Assembly (NCBI RefSeq): GCF_003688405.1
Contig: NZ_REFC01000013.1
Span: forward strand, 372,001-436,000
DNA from: Ulvibacter antarcticus
Lineage (GTDB): Bacteria; Bacteroidota; Bacteroidia; Flavobacteriales; Flavobacteriaceae
Length of the DNA stretch: 64,000 bases
Reading direction: 5' to 3'
The notes beneath the pieces were generated by a model that saw only the letters and a program-made list of their open reading frames with translations, searched no databases and had not been told where the DNA came from. A program made the position numbers and the translations under genes. Positions 1-7,593 of this stretch are shown piece after piece (positions within the stretch are counted from its first letter, which is position 1; each line of letters opens with the position of its first letter).

Positions 1-385
1 CTGCGGCAGCGCCATCAATGGCATTAATGGTTACACCCAAGTTAATGTGTTTTTCTTTTTGTAGATCACGTTCAAAATAGCGTGGAATTTCTACAACGAC
101 ATCAACTTCACCTTTAAGCATGGCAGCATTAGAAAATGCTTCCGAAGAAAAATCTGTCAACACATCAAAATAAGTGGATGCATTAAACTTTTCTATTAAC
201 GCTCTTGATGTTGACGATTGGTCATTGTCAATATATCCAAACTTTATGTTCTTTACCTCAAAAGTGGCTGCATTTGATAAAATAATAAGTTGGAGTAGGG
301 GTAGCACAAAAATAATTGGGAGCATCCCTTTATTTCTAAAGATTTGCTTAAACTCCTTCTGTATTATGTAGAATATTATTTTCAT
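1..385 (-). CDS. ABC-2 type permease, YbhR-like (partial, C-terminus outside window)
   Basis: The gene starts at the ATG whose complement lies at 383-385 and runs off the left edge, so only the first 128 codons are visible. The protein begins with a short cytoplasmic stretch (MKIIFYIIQKEFKQIFRNKG), a first membrane helix (about residues 21-38) and then an extracytoplasmic domain, the usual start of ABC-2 export permeases (YbhR/YbhS, CcmB-like). It is the last visible gene of the minus-strand efflux operon, 43 bp after the stop of another permease of the same family. The pair probably forms the heterodimeric channel driven by the two upstream ATPases. The substrate cannot be read from sequence. 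A 7-bp repeat array occupies the gap before it. Confidence 0.85.
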   Translation of the reverse strand, partial: MKIIFYIIQKEFKQIFRNKGMLPIIFVLPLLQLIILSNAATFEVKNIKFGYIDNDQSSTSRALIEKFNASTYFDVLTDFSSEAFSNAAMLKGEVDVVVEIPRYFERDLQKEKHINLGVTINAIDGAAA

Positions 386-392
386 ATTTTTT

Positions 393-430
393 ACTGAACA
401 CTGCCCACTGCCTACTGAACACTATTACTC
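393..430. repeat. Intergenic heptamer array (ACTNNNN)5
   Basis: On the + strand ACT recurs at 393, 400, 407, 414 and 421, exactly every 7 bp, with variable bases between (GAAC, GCCC, GCCT, GAAC, ATT). It fills the gap between the two permease genes. Similar arrays lie at 1611-1637 and 51049-51117. Confidence 0.75.
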
Positions 431-1535
431 ACTCCAATCTAATTTTATATTTCTTCACGCTCAATGCTATAAAAAACACCGTCATACCCATTAAAATCAA
501 AGTTTCTTTCCATATATATTCTAAGCCTACTCCTTTAAGCATGATGCCTTTGATTATTATGATAAACCATTTGGCAGGAATGATATTACTAATTATTTGA
601 AGTGGAAATGGCATACTTGAAATAGGAAATATAAATCCGGAAAGCAAAATCACTGGTAGCATTAATCCCATTAGTGAAATCATCATTGCGGTTTGCTGTG
701 TTGCCGAAATGGTGGAGATTAATATACCTAATGCCAAAGCGCTAATAATAAATAGAATACTCTCTAAGGCCAATAGAACCAGACTACCTTGAACAGGCAT
801 GTTAAATATGAAAATGCTTAGCATCACAATTACTATGGCGTTGATTATAGAAAGAAAAATATAGGGAAATACCTTTCCTATTATCACCTGAAATGGCTTT
901 AACGGAGATACTAATAGGATTTCCATAGTACCCAATTCTTTTTCGCGAGTAATGGAAATGGAAGTCATCATTGCCGATACTAACATGAGAATAATCGTCA
1001 TAACCCCCGGAACAAACATATAGACGCTTTTTAATTCTGGATTGTAAACCATGCGGGTTGCCGGAACGATTTGATAGGCAATAGTGATGTCTTTGTTCAA
1101 TTCTTTTTGATACTGCTGAAGGATGGCGCTCACATAATTGCTTATTGTGTTTGCAGTATTTGGATCTGTTGCATCTGTTATAATTTGAATGGTTGCTTTG
1201 TGGTCTTTTATAAGATTTTTGCTGAAATCTTTTTCGAAGTTTAAAACTGCTTTTACTTGTCCTTTCTGAAAAACTGAAGCAATATCCGCTTCACGAGTAA
1301 CCATCTGTTTAATGCTGAAGTATTCTGAAGCAGCTATTTTATTGATAATTTCATTAGTAGTGGCATCTTTTGAATGATCAAGGATGGCAATGTCCACATT
1401 ATTAATTTCATTGGTTATGGCAAATCCAAACAATAAAATTTGAGCAATAGGCATTCCGAAGAGAATAAATAACGATCGCTTATCTCTAAAAATATGATAG
1501 AATTCTTTTTTTATGAAACCTTTAAACCTTTTCAT
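429..1535 (-). CDS. ABC-2 type permease, YbhS-like
   Basis: A 368-residue integral membrane protein of the ABC-2 transporter family. It has a short N-terminal cytoplasmic segment, one membrane helix (about 22-42), a large periplasmic domain to about residue 170, then five hydrophobic helices with the family motif around ISITREKELGTMEILLVSP (about 195-213). This is the architecture of E. coli YbhS/YbhR. It probably exports a drug-like or lipophilic compound together with a second permease encoded just downstream. It follows the ATPase genes with a 103-bp gap that holds a heptamer array. Direction of transport and substrate are inferred from the HlyD and TolC partners in the operon. Confidence 0.9.
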   Translation of the reverse strand: MKRFKGFIKKEFYHIFRDKRSLFILFGMPIAQILLFGFAITNEINNVDIAILDHSKDATTNEIINKIAASEYFSIKQMVTREADIASVFQKGQVKAVLNFEKDFSKNLIKDHKATIQIITDATDPNTANTISNYVSAILQQYQKELNKDITIAYQIVPATRMVYNPELKSVYMFVPGVMTIILMLVSAMMTSISITREKELGTMEILLVSPLKPFQVIIGKVFPYIFLSIINAIVIVMLSIFIFNMPVQGSLVLLALESILFIISALALGILISTISATQQTAMMISLMGLMLPVILLSGFIFPISSMPFPLQIISNIIPAKWFIIIIKGIMLKGVGLEYIWKETLILMGMTVFFIALSVKKYKIRLE

Positions 1536-1610
1536 TTTTTATTCCTGCGTAGGCAGGAATCTTTATTAATTGTATAATTTTGTTTTTAGTCTCTAACAGA
1601 GTTTTTAATT

Positions 1611-1637
1611 ACTGTTAACTGTGACTGAAAACTATTT
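1611..1637. repeat. Intergenic heptamer array (ACTNNNN)4
   Basis: ACT occurs at 1611, 1618, 1624 and 1631 (steps of 7, 6, 7), just beyond the stop of the ATPase gene at 1639. It has the same unit and the same strand orientation as the array at 393-427. Confidence 0.6.
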
Positions 1638-1638
1638 C

Positions 1639-2367
1639 TCATCCTCTTGCCAATTTTAAAAACACATCGTTCATATTTGCTGCTTTAAACTGCTCCTTAA
1701 GCTTCTTCGGTGTATCTAAAGCTTCTATTTTTCCATTTACCATAATAGAAACCCGATCGCAATATTCTGCTTCGTCCATATAATGTGTGGTTACAAAAAT
1801 GGTTGTTCCTTGATTTGCCGCTTTGTAAATAAGTTCCCAAAATTGCCGTCTTGTAATTGGATCGACACCTCCCGTTGGCTCATCTAAAAAGACAATTTTT
1901 GGGTCGTGAATTAAAGACACAGAAAAGGATAGTTTTTGTTTCCAGCCGAGTGGTAAGGATCCTACTAATTGATTAGCAACATTTCCTAAACCTAATTCTT
2001 CAATTAATGTATTTGCTTTTTCCTTAATTCTTTTCCTCGACAGTCCATAAATACCCCCAAAAAAAGTAATGTTTTCTTTAACCGTTAAATCGTCATATAA
2101 AGCAAATTTCTGACTCATATAACCAATGTTTTTTTTAATGTTTTCAGCATCCGTAAATACATCAAATCCTGCAACATGCGCCTTTCCGAATGTTGGTTTA
2201 GAAATACCAATCAACATTTTCATAGCTGTGGTTTTTCCAGCACCATTGGCACCCAGAAACCCAAATATCTCGCCCTTGTTAACATCGAATGTAATGTCAT
2301 TAACAGCAATGAAATCGCCAAACATTTTAGTTAAGCTTTCAACTTGTATGACTTTATCGTTGTTCAT
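1639..2367 (-). CDS. ABC transporter ATP-binding protein (second half of split YbhF-like ATPase)
   Basis: A 242-residue ABC ATPase. Walker A GANGAGKT lies near residues 39-46, Walker B IVFLDEPTGGVDP near 158-170, and the H-loop TTHYMDEAE follows. The signature motif is not LSGGQ but LPLGWKQKL, a variant seen in the second nucleotide-binding domain of YbhF/RbbA-type double ATPases. Its ATG overlaps the stop of the preceding ATPase by 4 bp, so the two are translationally coupled. Together they look like the two halves of one YbhF-type protein encoded as separate subunits, energising the downstream permeases. Confidence 0.93.
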   Translation of the reverse strand: MNNDKVIQVESLTKMFGDFIAVNDITFDVNKGEIFGFLGANGAGKTTAMKMLIGISKPTFGKAHVAGFDVFTDAENIKKNIGYMSQKFALYDDLTVKENITFFGGIYGLSRKRIKEKANTLIEELGLGNVANQLVGSLPLGWKQKLSFSVSLIHDPKIVFLDEPTGGVDPITRRQFWELIYKAANQGTTIFVTTHYMDEAEYCDRVSIMVNGKIEALDTPKKLKEQFKAANMNDVFLKLARG

Positions 2368-3302
2368 TTTACATTGTGCTCAGAAGTTTTGGAGAAGGAG
2401 GGTTTAGCTAATTCCATAAATGTATCTTCAATAGTTGCCACTGTTTTTTCAATTACAACATCGGTGAGATTTTTAGATTCTAAATAGTCCTTTAATGTCT
2501 TTGGATCAAAATCTGACCTATTATCTGTATAATGCACAAATTCGCCAAAAGGATATACGCTATGGTTATATTCATAGTCATTTAAACTATTAATTAGCTG
2601 ATACATATTGTTAGCACCAACATTAAATATTGGCTTTGGATAATGATTTATAATCGCCTGGGGAGTATCAATCTCCAATATTTTTCCATCTTGAAGGAGT
2701 GCAATTCTATCACATAATTCCGCTTCATCCATATAAGGTGTGGAAACCAATATAGTGATGCCTTTTTGTTGCAGACGTTTTAACATTTCCCAGAATTCTT
2801 TTCTGGACACCGGATCTACTCCGGTAGTGGGTTCATCCAAAAACAAAACTTTGGGTTTATGAATTAATGCACAGCACAATGCTAACTTCTGCTTCATTCC
2901 GCCAGAAAGTTTGCCAGCGCGTCGATTTTTAAAAGGTTCTATTTGCAAATAAATTTCCTTAATCAAATCGTAATTTTCTTCGATGGTAGTTCCAAATATG
3001 GTGGCAAAAAAGGATAAATTTTCTTCAACGGTTAGATCCTGATATAGCGAAAACTTACCTGGCATATAACCAACGTTATTTCTAATTTTCTTATAATCAG
3101 CAACCACATTGTAATCAGCTACCGTCGCTGAACCTTCATCTGCAAATAACAAAGTGGTTAATATCCTGAAAAGAGTAGTTTTGCCAGCTCCATCCGGGCC
3201 AATAAGTCCAAAGAGTTCACCTTCATTGACTTCAAAAGAAATGTTCTGTAAGGCTTTTACGTCTTTATAGGATTTTGATATGTTGGATACGGAAATACTC
3301 AT
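2364..3302 (-). CDS. ABC transporter ATP-binding protein (first half of split YbhF-like ATPase)
   Basis: A 312-residue ABC ATPase with a canonical set of motifs: Walker A GPDGAGKTT (35-43), signature LSGGMKQKL (about 133-141), Walker B VLFLDEPTTGVDP, and an H-loop region reading STPYMDEAE. In the last motif the usual switch histidine position is P-Y rather than H-Y, an oddity that could weaken hydrolysis at this site and suits an asymmetric pair. About 80 residues after the ATPase core form a C-terminal extension of unknown role. It starts 1 bp after the lipoprotein gene's stop and overlaps the next ATPase by 4 bp. Confidence 0.93.
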   Translation of the reverse strand: MSISVSNISKSYKDVKALQNISFEVNEGELFGLIGPDGAGKTTLFRILTTLLFADEGSATVADYNVVADYKKIRNNVGYMPGKFSLYQDLTVEENLSFFATIFGTTIEENYDLIKEIYLQIEPFKNRRAGKLSGGMKQKLALCCALIHKPKVLFLDEPTTGVDPVSRKEFWEMLKRLQQKGITILVSTPYMDEAELCDRIALLQDGKILEIDTPQAIINHYPKPIFNVGANNMYQLINSLNDYEYNHSVYPFGEFVHYTDNRSDFDPKTLKDYLESKNLTDVVIEKTVATIEDTFMELAKPSFSKTSEHNVK

Positions 3303-3797
3303 TTATTCAAAATAATCTGAATATGCATTTATATTTTCTTCAATACTGTGTTTTAATTTTGAAGCTTCCTCAACCGTTTTTGCTTCTGAAAGTGCACCAA
3401 TTTTATCAATCAATGGCATTAACCAAATATGCAAGTTGTCATGTGAAGGACCTTTCATTGTACAATTTTGGATTAGGGAATTTTTGTCTTCATTCAATTT
3501 GTTTGCTAATTGATGATATTCTTCAAGTGAAGTGGTTGTCTGAGTCTTTAATAGTGCTTGCATCTTTTCAACCCCTACTGTAGTTTCAATATTTGCCTTC
3601 CATTTTGCACCCTTGTTCATTTCGATATCTACCGTCCAAGAATTGTCATACAAGTTTGATGCATGGTCGTGGTGTCGATCTTCAGTTGCATCAGTGGTTT
3701 GCTCAATAGCATCTGTTTTTTTAGCGTTTTCTTGATTTTTACCATCCTTGCAGCCTACTAAAGTTAATATGCTAATTGCGAAAATTAAATGTTTCAT
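3303..3797 (-). CDS. His-rich lipoprotein of the efflux operon, function unknown
   Basis: A 164-residue protein with a lipoprotein signal (MKHLIFAISILTLVGC, lipobox LVGC, Cys16). It has a short acidic/His linker (DRHHDHAS, about 41-48), then a helical domain with the motif CTMKGPSHDNLHIWL near residues 112-126. Cysteine, histidine and methionine in that motif suggest metal binding, as in small periplasmic proteins near copper or heavy-metal genes of Bacteroidota, but this is inference. It sits between the HlyD-type protein (12 bp) and the first ATPase (no gap) inside the operon, so it likely serves the transporter as a sensor, accessory lipoprotein or metal buffer. Confidence 0.8.
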   Translation of the reverse strand: MKHLIFAISILTLVGCKDGKNQENAKKTDAIEQTTDATEDRHHDHASNLYDNSWTVDIEMNKGAKWKANIETTVGVEKMQALLKTQTTTSLEEYHQLANKLNEDKNSLIQNCTMKGPSHDNLHIWLMPLIDKIGALSEAKTVEEASKLKHSIEENINAYSDYFE

Positions 3798-3808
3798 AGT
3801 TTCTTATT

Positions 3809-4717
3809 TTAGTTATTATTTTTTTCTGAATTGTTTAGCCACATTTCTGCGGGCATACCTATTTTTAGGCTTCCGTCGTTAATGACGTCTACTTTTACGG
3901 CATATACTAATGCTACACGTTCTTCTTTAGTTTGAATAATTTTTGGAGTGAATTCTGCTTCCGAAGCTATCCAACTAATATTACCTGTGTAAGATTTCAT
4001 AGTTTCTGAAGCATCAATTTTTACAGTAACTTCCTCACCAATTTTTAAATTAGCCAATTGTGTTTCACTTACATAGACGCGCAATTGCATTGTACTCAAA
4101 TCGGCAATTTTATAAAGCGGTTTGCCAAAGGCCGTAATTTCATTTGGTTCAGCATATTTGGTTAAAACAGTAGCATTTATTGGATTAATGATTTTACTCT
4201 TCTGGATTTGATCATCGATTTGTTTAAGCTGTACATCAATACTCTTCAACTCATTGACTACAGGTGCGTTTTGAATTTCCACACTTTGAATTTGAGTTTT
4301 TATGACGTCAATTTCCCCTTGTACATCATCTAACTGCTTTTGAGTACCCGCATTGTCCTTTATTAAGTTTTCTGCTCGAGTTTTGTTAGTGTTAGCTGTT
4401 TTTAGTTTTGCATTCAGCACGTTGATTTGTGATAAAACACCTTTGGATTTTAAGCTAATAACTGCCTTAGAAACTTGTAATTGCTCTCGCTTTAGTGCCA
4501 AAGGAATTGTATCAATATAACCAACAAATTGCTCTTTTTGAAGCACATCGCCTTCGCTAACGCTAAACTGAATTAATTTTCCGTTGTTCTCGGCTGAAAC
4601 GGTGATCTCGGTAGCTTCAAAATTTCCATAACCATCGGCTTTTCCGTTGGAATCGTTACAGGAAAAAAAACTAACAGCTATAACGCTAATACTTAAAATA
4701 AATTTGTAGTTCTTCAT
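3809..4717 (-). CDS. HlyD/YbhG-family periplasmic adaptor (membrane-fusion) lipoprotein
   Basis: The start is taken at 4717 (MKNYKFILSISVIA), because an earlier ATG at 4747 would overlap the TolC gene and put ten extra residues before the signal sequence. The protein is about 302 residues. It has a lipoprotein-like signal ending SFFSC, a biotinyl-lipoyl half-domain (ENNGKLIQFSVSEGDVLQ), a long coiled coil (about 85-165), the second lipoyl half (INATVLTKYAEPNEI) and a C-terminal beta-barrel domain. Such adaptors link inner-membrane ABC permeases to a TolC channel. It lies 10 bp after the TolC-like gene and before the ATPases, matching YbhG in ybhGFSR. Confidence 0.92.
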   Translation of the reverse strand: MKNYKFILSISVIAVSFFSCNDSNGKADGYGNFEATEITVSAENNGKLIQFSVSEGDVLQKEQFVGYIDTIPLALKREQLQVSKAVISLKSKGVLSQINVLNAKLKTANTNKTRAENLIKDNAGTQKQLDDVQGEIDVIKTQIQSVEIQNAPVVNELKSIDVQLKQIDDQIQKSKIINPINATVLTKYAEPNEITAFGKPLYKIADLSTMQLRVYVSETQLANLKIGEEVTVKIDASETMKSYTGNISWIASEAEFTPKIIQTKEERVALVYAVKVDVINDGSLKIGMPAEMWLNNSEKNNN

Positions 4718-4727
4718 TTGTAAATAA

Positions 4728-5978
4728 TTATTGTCCCTTAATGACATTGTAATTTGCTTTTGCCAGTTGCAGCTGAATCTTATGCTTTACCAAGGTATTT
4801 TCATCTTCGAATAAATTTGTGAGTTCGGTGATATAGGCTGAAGAGGTGATAACTCCGTTTTTGAGTTGCGAATCAGCAGATTTGAGTACGTCTTTTCTGA
4901 GATTGATAATCTCTAAGTCGGAAGTGACAAAAGCCTCATTTTTTTCAATTTCCTTTTGTTGTTGATTCAATTCTATATTGGTATTCAACTTGAAGGTTTC
5001 GGTTTCTATGTCTACGAGTTCTTTATTCATTAACAAGGATTCACGTTGTTTTTTATTTGAATTCCAGTCGAATACATTCCAATTTAATTTGACGCCAAGT
5101 GTATAAAAAGCTTGAAATGAATTATCGAGCATATTCAATCCCGGATTACCGTATCCTCCAGTTGCAAAACCAAATAGTTTAGGTGTATTATTTTTTGCTA
5201 CTAGGGCTTCGCTACTTGAAATTTCTTCTTTTTTAAGCTGAAATAATTCGAACTCCGGACGGTTCAAATCGGTGTTAAAAACAATTTCTATTGAGGGATT
5301 TTGAAAAGTGGTGGAAGCATCCAGGGATTGACCAATAAAGATAGAAAGAGATTGAATTAGTAGGGTTTTATTGCTCTCAATTTCTATAAATTGTTGATTG
5401 ATTCTTAACAATTCTGCTTCTAAAACTTTGTTGGAAGTAGGCAATAACATACCATATCTAATGCCTGCTTTCACTTCATCCAATTTAGCTTCAAGCTGTT
5501 TTTGTTTGGCATTTAATAATGCATCCTTTTCCTGTGTTAATAGTATAGAGTAATAAAGTTGATTAATCTTTTGCTTTAATTGATACAGATTGACTTCGAC
5601 TTGTTTTTGTTTCGTTTTGAGTTGCGTGGTTTCCAGGTTTAAAGCGGCGTCGGTTATTCCACCATTATAGATTAATTGATTGACCGACAGGGTAGCACGA
5701 TACTGATCCTTATTAAGTGGCTCTATAGTTGAATTAGGAATAGGAACTTCAATCACATCAGATTGATATGTAGCCTGTACATCAAAACTTAACTGTGGTA
5801 ATTTAGCGTTGGAAATAATGTCTGTATTCAATTGGCTTTGCGATTCGAGCAATTGAGATTGTCTTGCTAAAGGGTAATTGATAGTCACCAACTCATAACA
5901 TTCCTGAAGTGTTATGTTCTGTTGTCCAAAGATTGGAATGGTAAATAATACAATTAAAATAATGAGGAACAGTTTCAT
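4728..5978 (-). CDS. TolC-family outer membrane efflux protein
   Basis: A 416-residue protein with an N-terminal signal peptide (MKLFLIILIVLFTIPIFGQ) followed by two repeats of long amphipathic helices typical of OEP/TolC channels. Examples are the Gln/Leu-rich coiled stretches near residues 115-215 and 310-410. The strand segments SVNQLIYNGGITDAAL and LNWNVFDWNSNKKQRE are the usual barrel strand followed by helix. It gives the transporter an outer membrane exit. It is immediately adjacent to the TetR gene stop (no gap), showing co-transcription with the regulator. Confidence 0.93.
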   Translation of the reverse strand: MKLFLIILIVLFTIPIFGQQNITLQECYELVTINYPLARQSQLLESQSQLNTDIISNAKLPQLSFDVQATYQSDVIEVPIPNSTIEPLNKDQYRATLSVNQLIYNGGITDAALNLETTQLKTKQKQVEVNLYQLKQKINQLYYSILLTQEKDALLNAKQKQLEAKLDEVKAGIRYGMLLPTSNKVLEAELLRINQQFIEIESNKTLLIQSLSIFIGQSLDASTTFQNPSIEIVFNTDLNRPEFELFQLKKEEISSSEALVAKNNTPKLFGFATGGYGNPGLNMLDNSFQAFYTLGVKLNWNVFDWNSNKKQRESLLMNKELVDIETETFKLNTNIELNQQQKEIEKNEAFVTSDLEIINLRKDVLKSADSQLKNGVITSSAYITELTNLFEDENTLVKHKIQLQLAKANYNVIKGQ

Positions 5979-6593
5979 TTATCGTTGTTTTATCGAGTCG
6001 ATGATAAAATTGGCCACATCGGTTTTACGCTTTTCTACAAATTCTTTATAACTCTTTTCATCTTTATCCGTAAAAGCTTTTATCAATGGTTTTCCTAAAA
6101 ACGGAAAAATATTGAGTGCGATGATATTGACGAACAATTGGTCTGCATAAATTGGTTTTAAAATTCCTTGACTAATTTCGTCATCCACTTGTGATTTGAA
6201 TTTTTCAAGATTGGGAAAGTCCATATTTGCTTTCAACTTTATTATGAAATCTTCATTTCTATTAAGCTCTTGGATGATAAAATTTGGTAAATATGGATGC
6301 TTGATCATAAATGAAGTGTAATTGGATGTGAAGTTTCTGATTTTATCCTCTATTGAAGAATCATCATTTAGAATTGCGTTTAATTGCGGGGCCAGCAGTG
6401 AGAATGCATTCTTAAAAACTGCTTCGAAAAGTAATTTTTTGCTTCTGTAATAATAGTGAAGCATTGCCTTATTAATTTTAGCTTCATCCGCTATTTCTTG
6501 CATTCTAGCACCATCCATTCCTTTTGACTGAAACACACTTTTAGCAGCATCCAAAATTTGCTGTTCTGTAGTATCTATTTTTTCTTTTTTCAT
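5979..6593 (-). CDS. TetR/AcrR-family repressor of the efflux operon
   Basis: The start is placed at 6593 (MKKEKIDTTEQQILDAAKSVF). The longer frame from 6647 would put a non-family leader through the operator. The protein is about 204 residues. The N-terminal helix-turn-helix covers residues 10-55 (DAAKSVFQSKGMDGARMQEIADEAKINKAMLHYYYRSK), and the helical ligand-binding domain follows. It is the first gene of the operon, and a palindrome lies 16-29 bp upstream of its ATG, so autorepression and ligand-induced release are the likely control. The position corresponds to cecR in E. coli cecR-ybhGFSR. Confidence 0.93.
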   Translation of the reverse strand: MKKEKIDTTEQQILDAAKSVFQSKGMDGARMQEIADEAKINKAMLHYYYRSKKLLFEAVFKNAFSLLAPQLNAILNDDSSIEDKIRNFTSNYTSFMIKHPYLPNFIIQELNRNEDFIIKLKANMDFPNLEKFKSQVDDEISQGILKPIYADQLFVNIIALNIFPFLGKPLIKAFTDKDEKSYKEFVEKRKTDVANFIIDSIKQR

Positions 6594-6608
6594 TTTAACT
6601 ATATAGTT

Positions 6609-6622
6609 TAACCAAATGGTTA
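6609..6622. promoter_or_regulatory. TetR operator candidate
   Basis: Perfect inverted repeat TAACCA-AA-TGGTTA centred 23 bp upstream of the TetR gene start. The size, symmetry and position fit a TetR dimer site that would control the whole minus-strand efflux operon. Confidence 0.7.
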
Positions 6623-6784
6623 GTAAATGTACAAAAAAATATTCCAACTATTTCAAGTTCAGTTATTTTCCTTCGATTTTTTATTTGTTTGTATTCTCAA
6701 CTTTTTTTTTGAACTATTCACCGCTTATTTAAATTTAAACAGATTATAATTTAGGTGTGGAAAGATTAAATAAGGTAAATGAGA

Positions 6785-7417
6785 CTATAATTTTATTATT
6801 TTCAAATAATTTCTATTTAGTTCAATTTTACCAAGCTGTTCCATTTTTTTTAATAATCTTGATATTACCACTCTTGATGTATGAAGGTCGTATGCAATTT
6901 CTTGATGGGTATTTTTAATTATGTTGTTTTCATTAACCCTGGATTTTTCAATTAAATACTGAGTTAATCTTTCATCCATCTGATAGAATGCAATACTATC
7001 AATTGTCATTAACAATTCATTTATTCTGTTTTGGTAACTTTCAAAAACAAAATTTCTCCAAGACTTATATTTCGCGGTCCATTCTTCCATTTTCCCAACA
7101 GGGATCATTATTAATTTTGCATCGGTTTCTGCAATTGCCCTTATTTCACTTTTTTTATGGCCTATACAACAGGTCATTGTCATTGAACACGTTTCTCCTT
7201 TTTCTAAATAATAGAGCAAAAGCTCATCTCCATCGTTGTCTTCCCGTAGTACTTTAATAACTCCGGATATTAGAAGAGGCATTGATTTTACAAATTCACC
7301 TATTTCTATCATTTTAAATCCTTCTGGTATTTCCTTGAAGGTTCCAACTTCTAATATCTCATTTAGTAATGCATCCTCAAATAAGTTACCATAGCTATTC
7401 TTTAATTCATTAATCAT
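6785..7417 (-). CDS. Crp/Fnr-family transcriptional regulator
   Basis: A 210-residue regulator. A cyclic-nucleotide-binding-like beta-roll covers about residues 20-120, a dimer helix follows, and a C-terminal winged helix-turn-helix (HQEIAYDLHTSRVVISRLLKKMEQLGKI) covers about 168-196. The segment GETCSMTMTCC (about 73-83) places three cysteines in the beta-roll. This Cys-rich loop recurs in Bacteroidota Crp relatives and could respond to redox or metal, though that is inference. The arginine/glutamate pocket for cAMP is not evident. It is a single gene between the efflux operon and the exonuclease gene, with about 175 bp on either side, so it is probably its own unit. Confidence 0.88.
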   Translation of the reverse strand: MINELKNSYGNLFEDALLNEILEVGTFKEIPEGFKMIEIGEFVKSMPLLISGVIKVLREDNDGDELLLYYLEKGETCSMTMTCCIGHKKSEIRAIAETDAKLIMIPVGKMEEWTAKYKSWRNFVFESYQNRINELLMTIDSIAFYQMDERLTQYLIEKSRVNENNIIKNTHQEIAYDLHTSRVVISRLLKKMEQLGKIELNRNYLKIIKL

Positions 7418-7593
7418 TTTTAATTTGCGTTTTTATGTATGTCATTAATAGTACCTCTCTCAATTTCTAAAACCAAAAATGATTTCCCAATGAAATGTAA
7501 TATTACTTTACTTAGTTTATTTTCTTTATTATTTACCGAAGTAAATTGAAAAGCTTTATAACAGGCTGTTTATTTTTTAAAATAACAAAAATT

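Noticed and set aside
174-371. Small + strand open frame near the left edge.
   Set aside because: Opposite strand of the truncated ABC-2 permease, which has clear family features.
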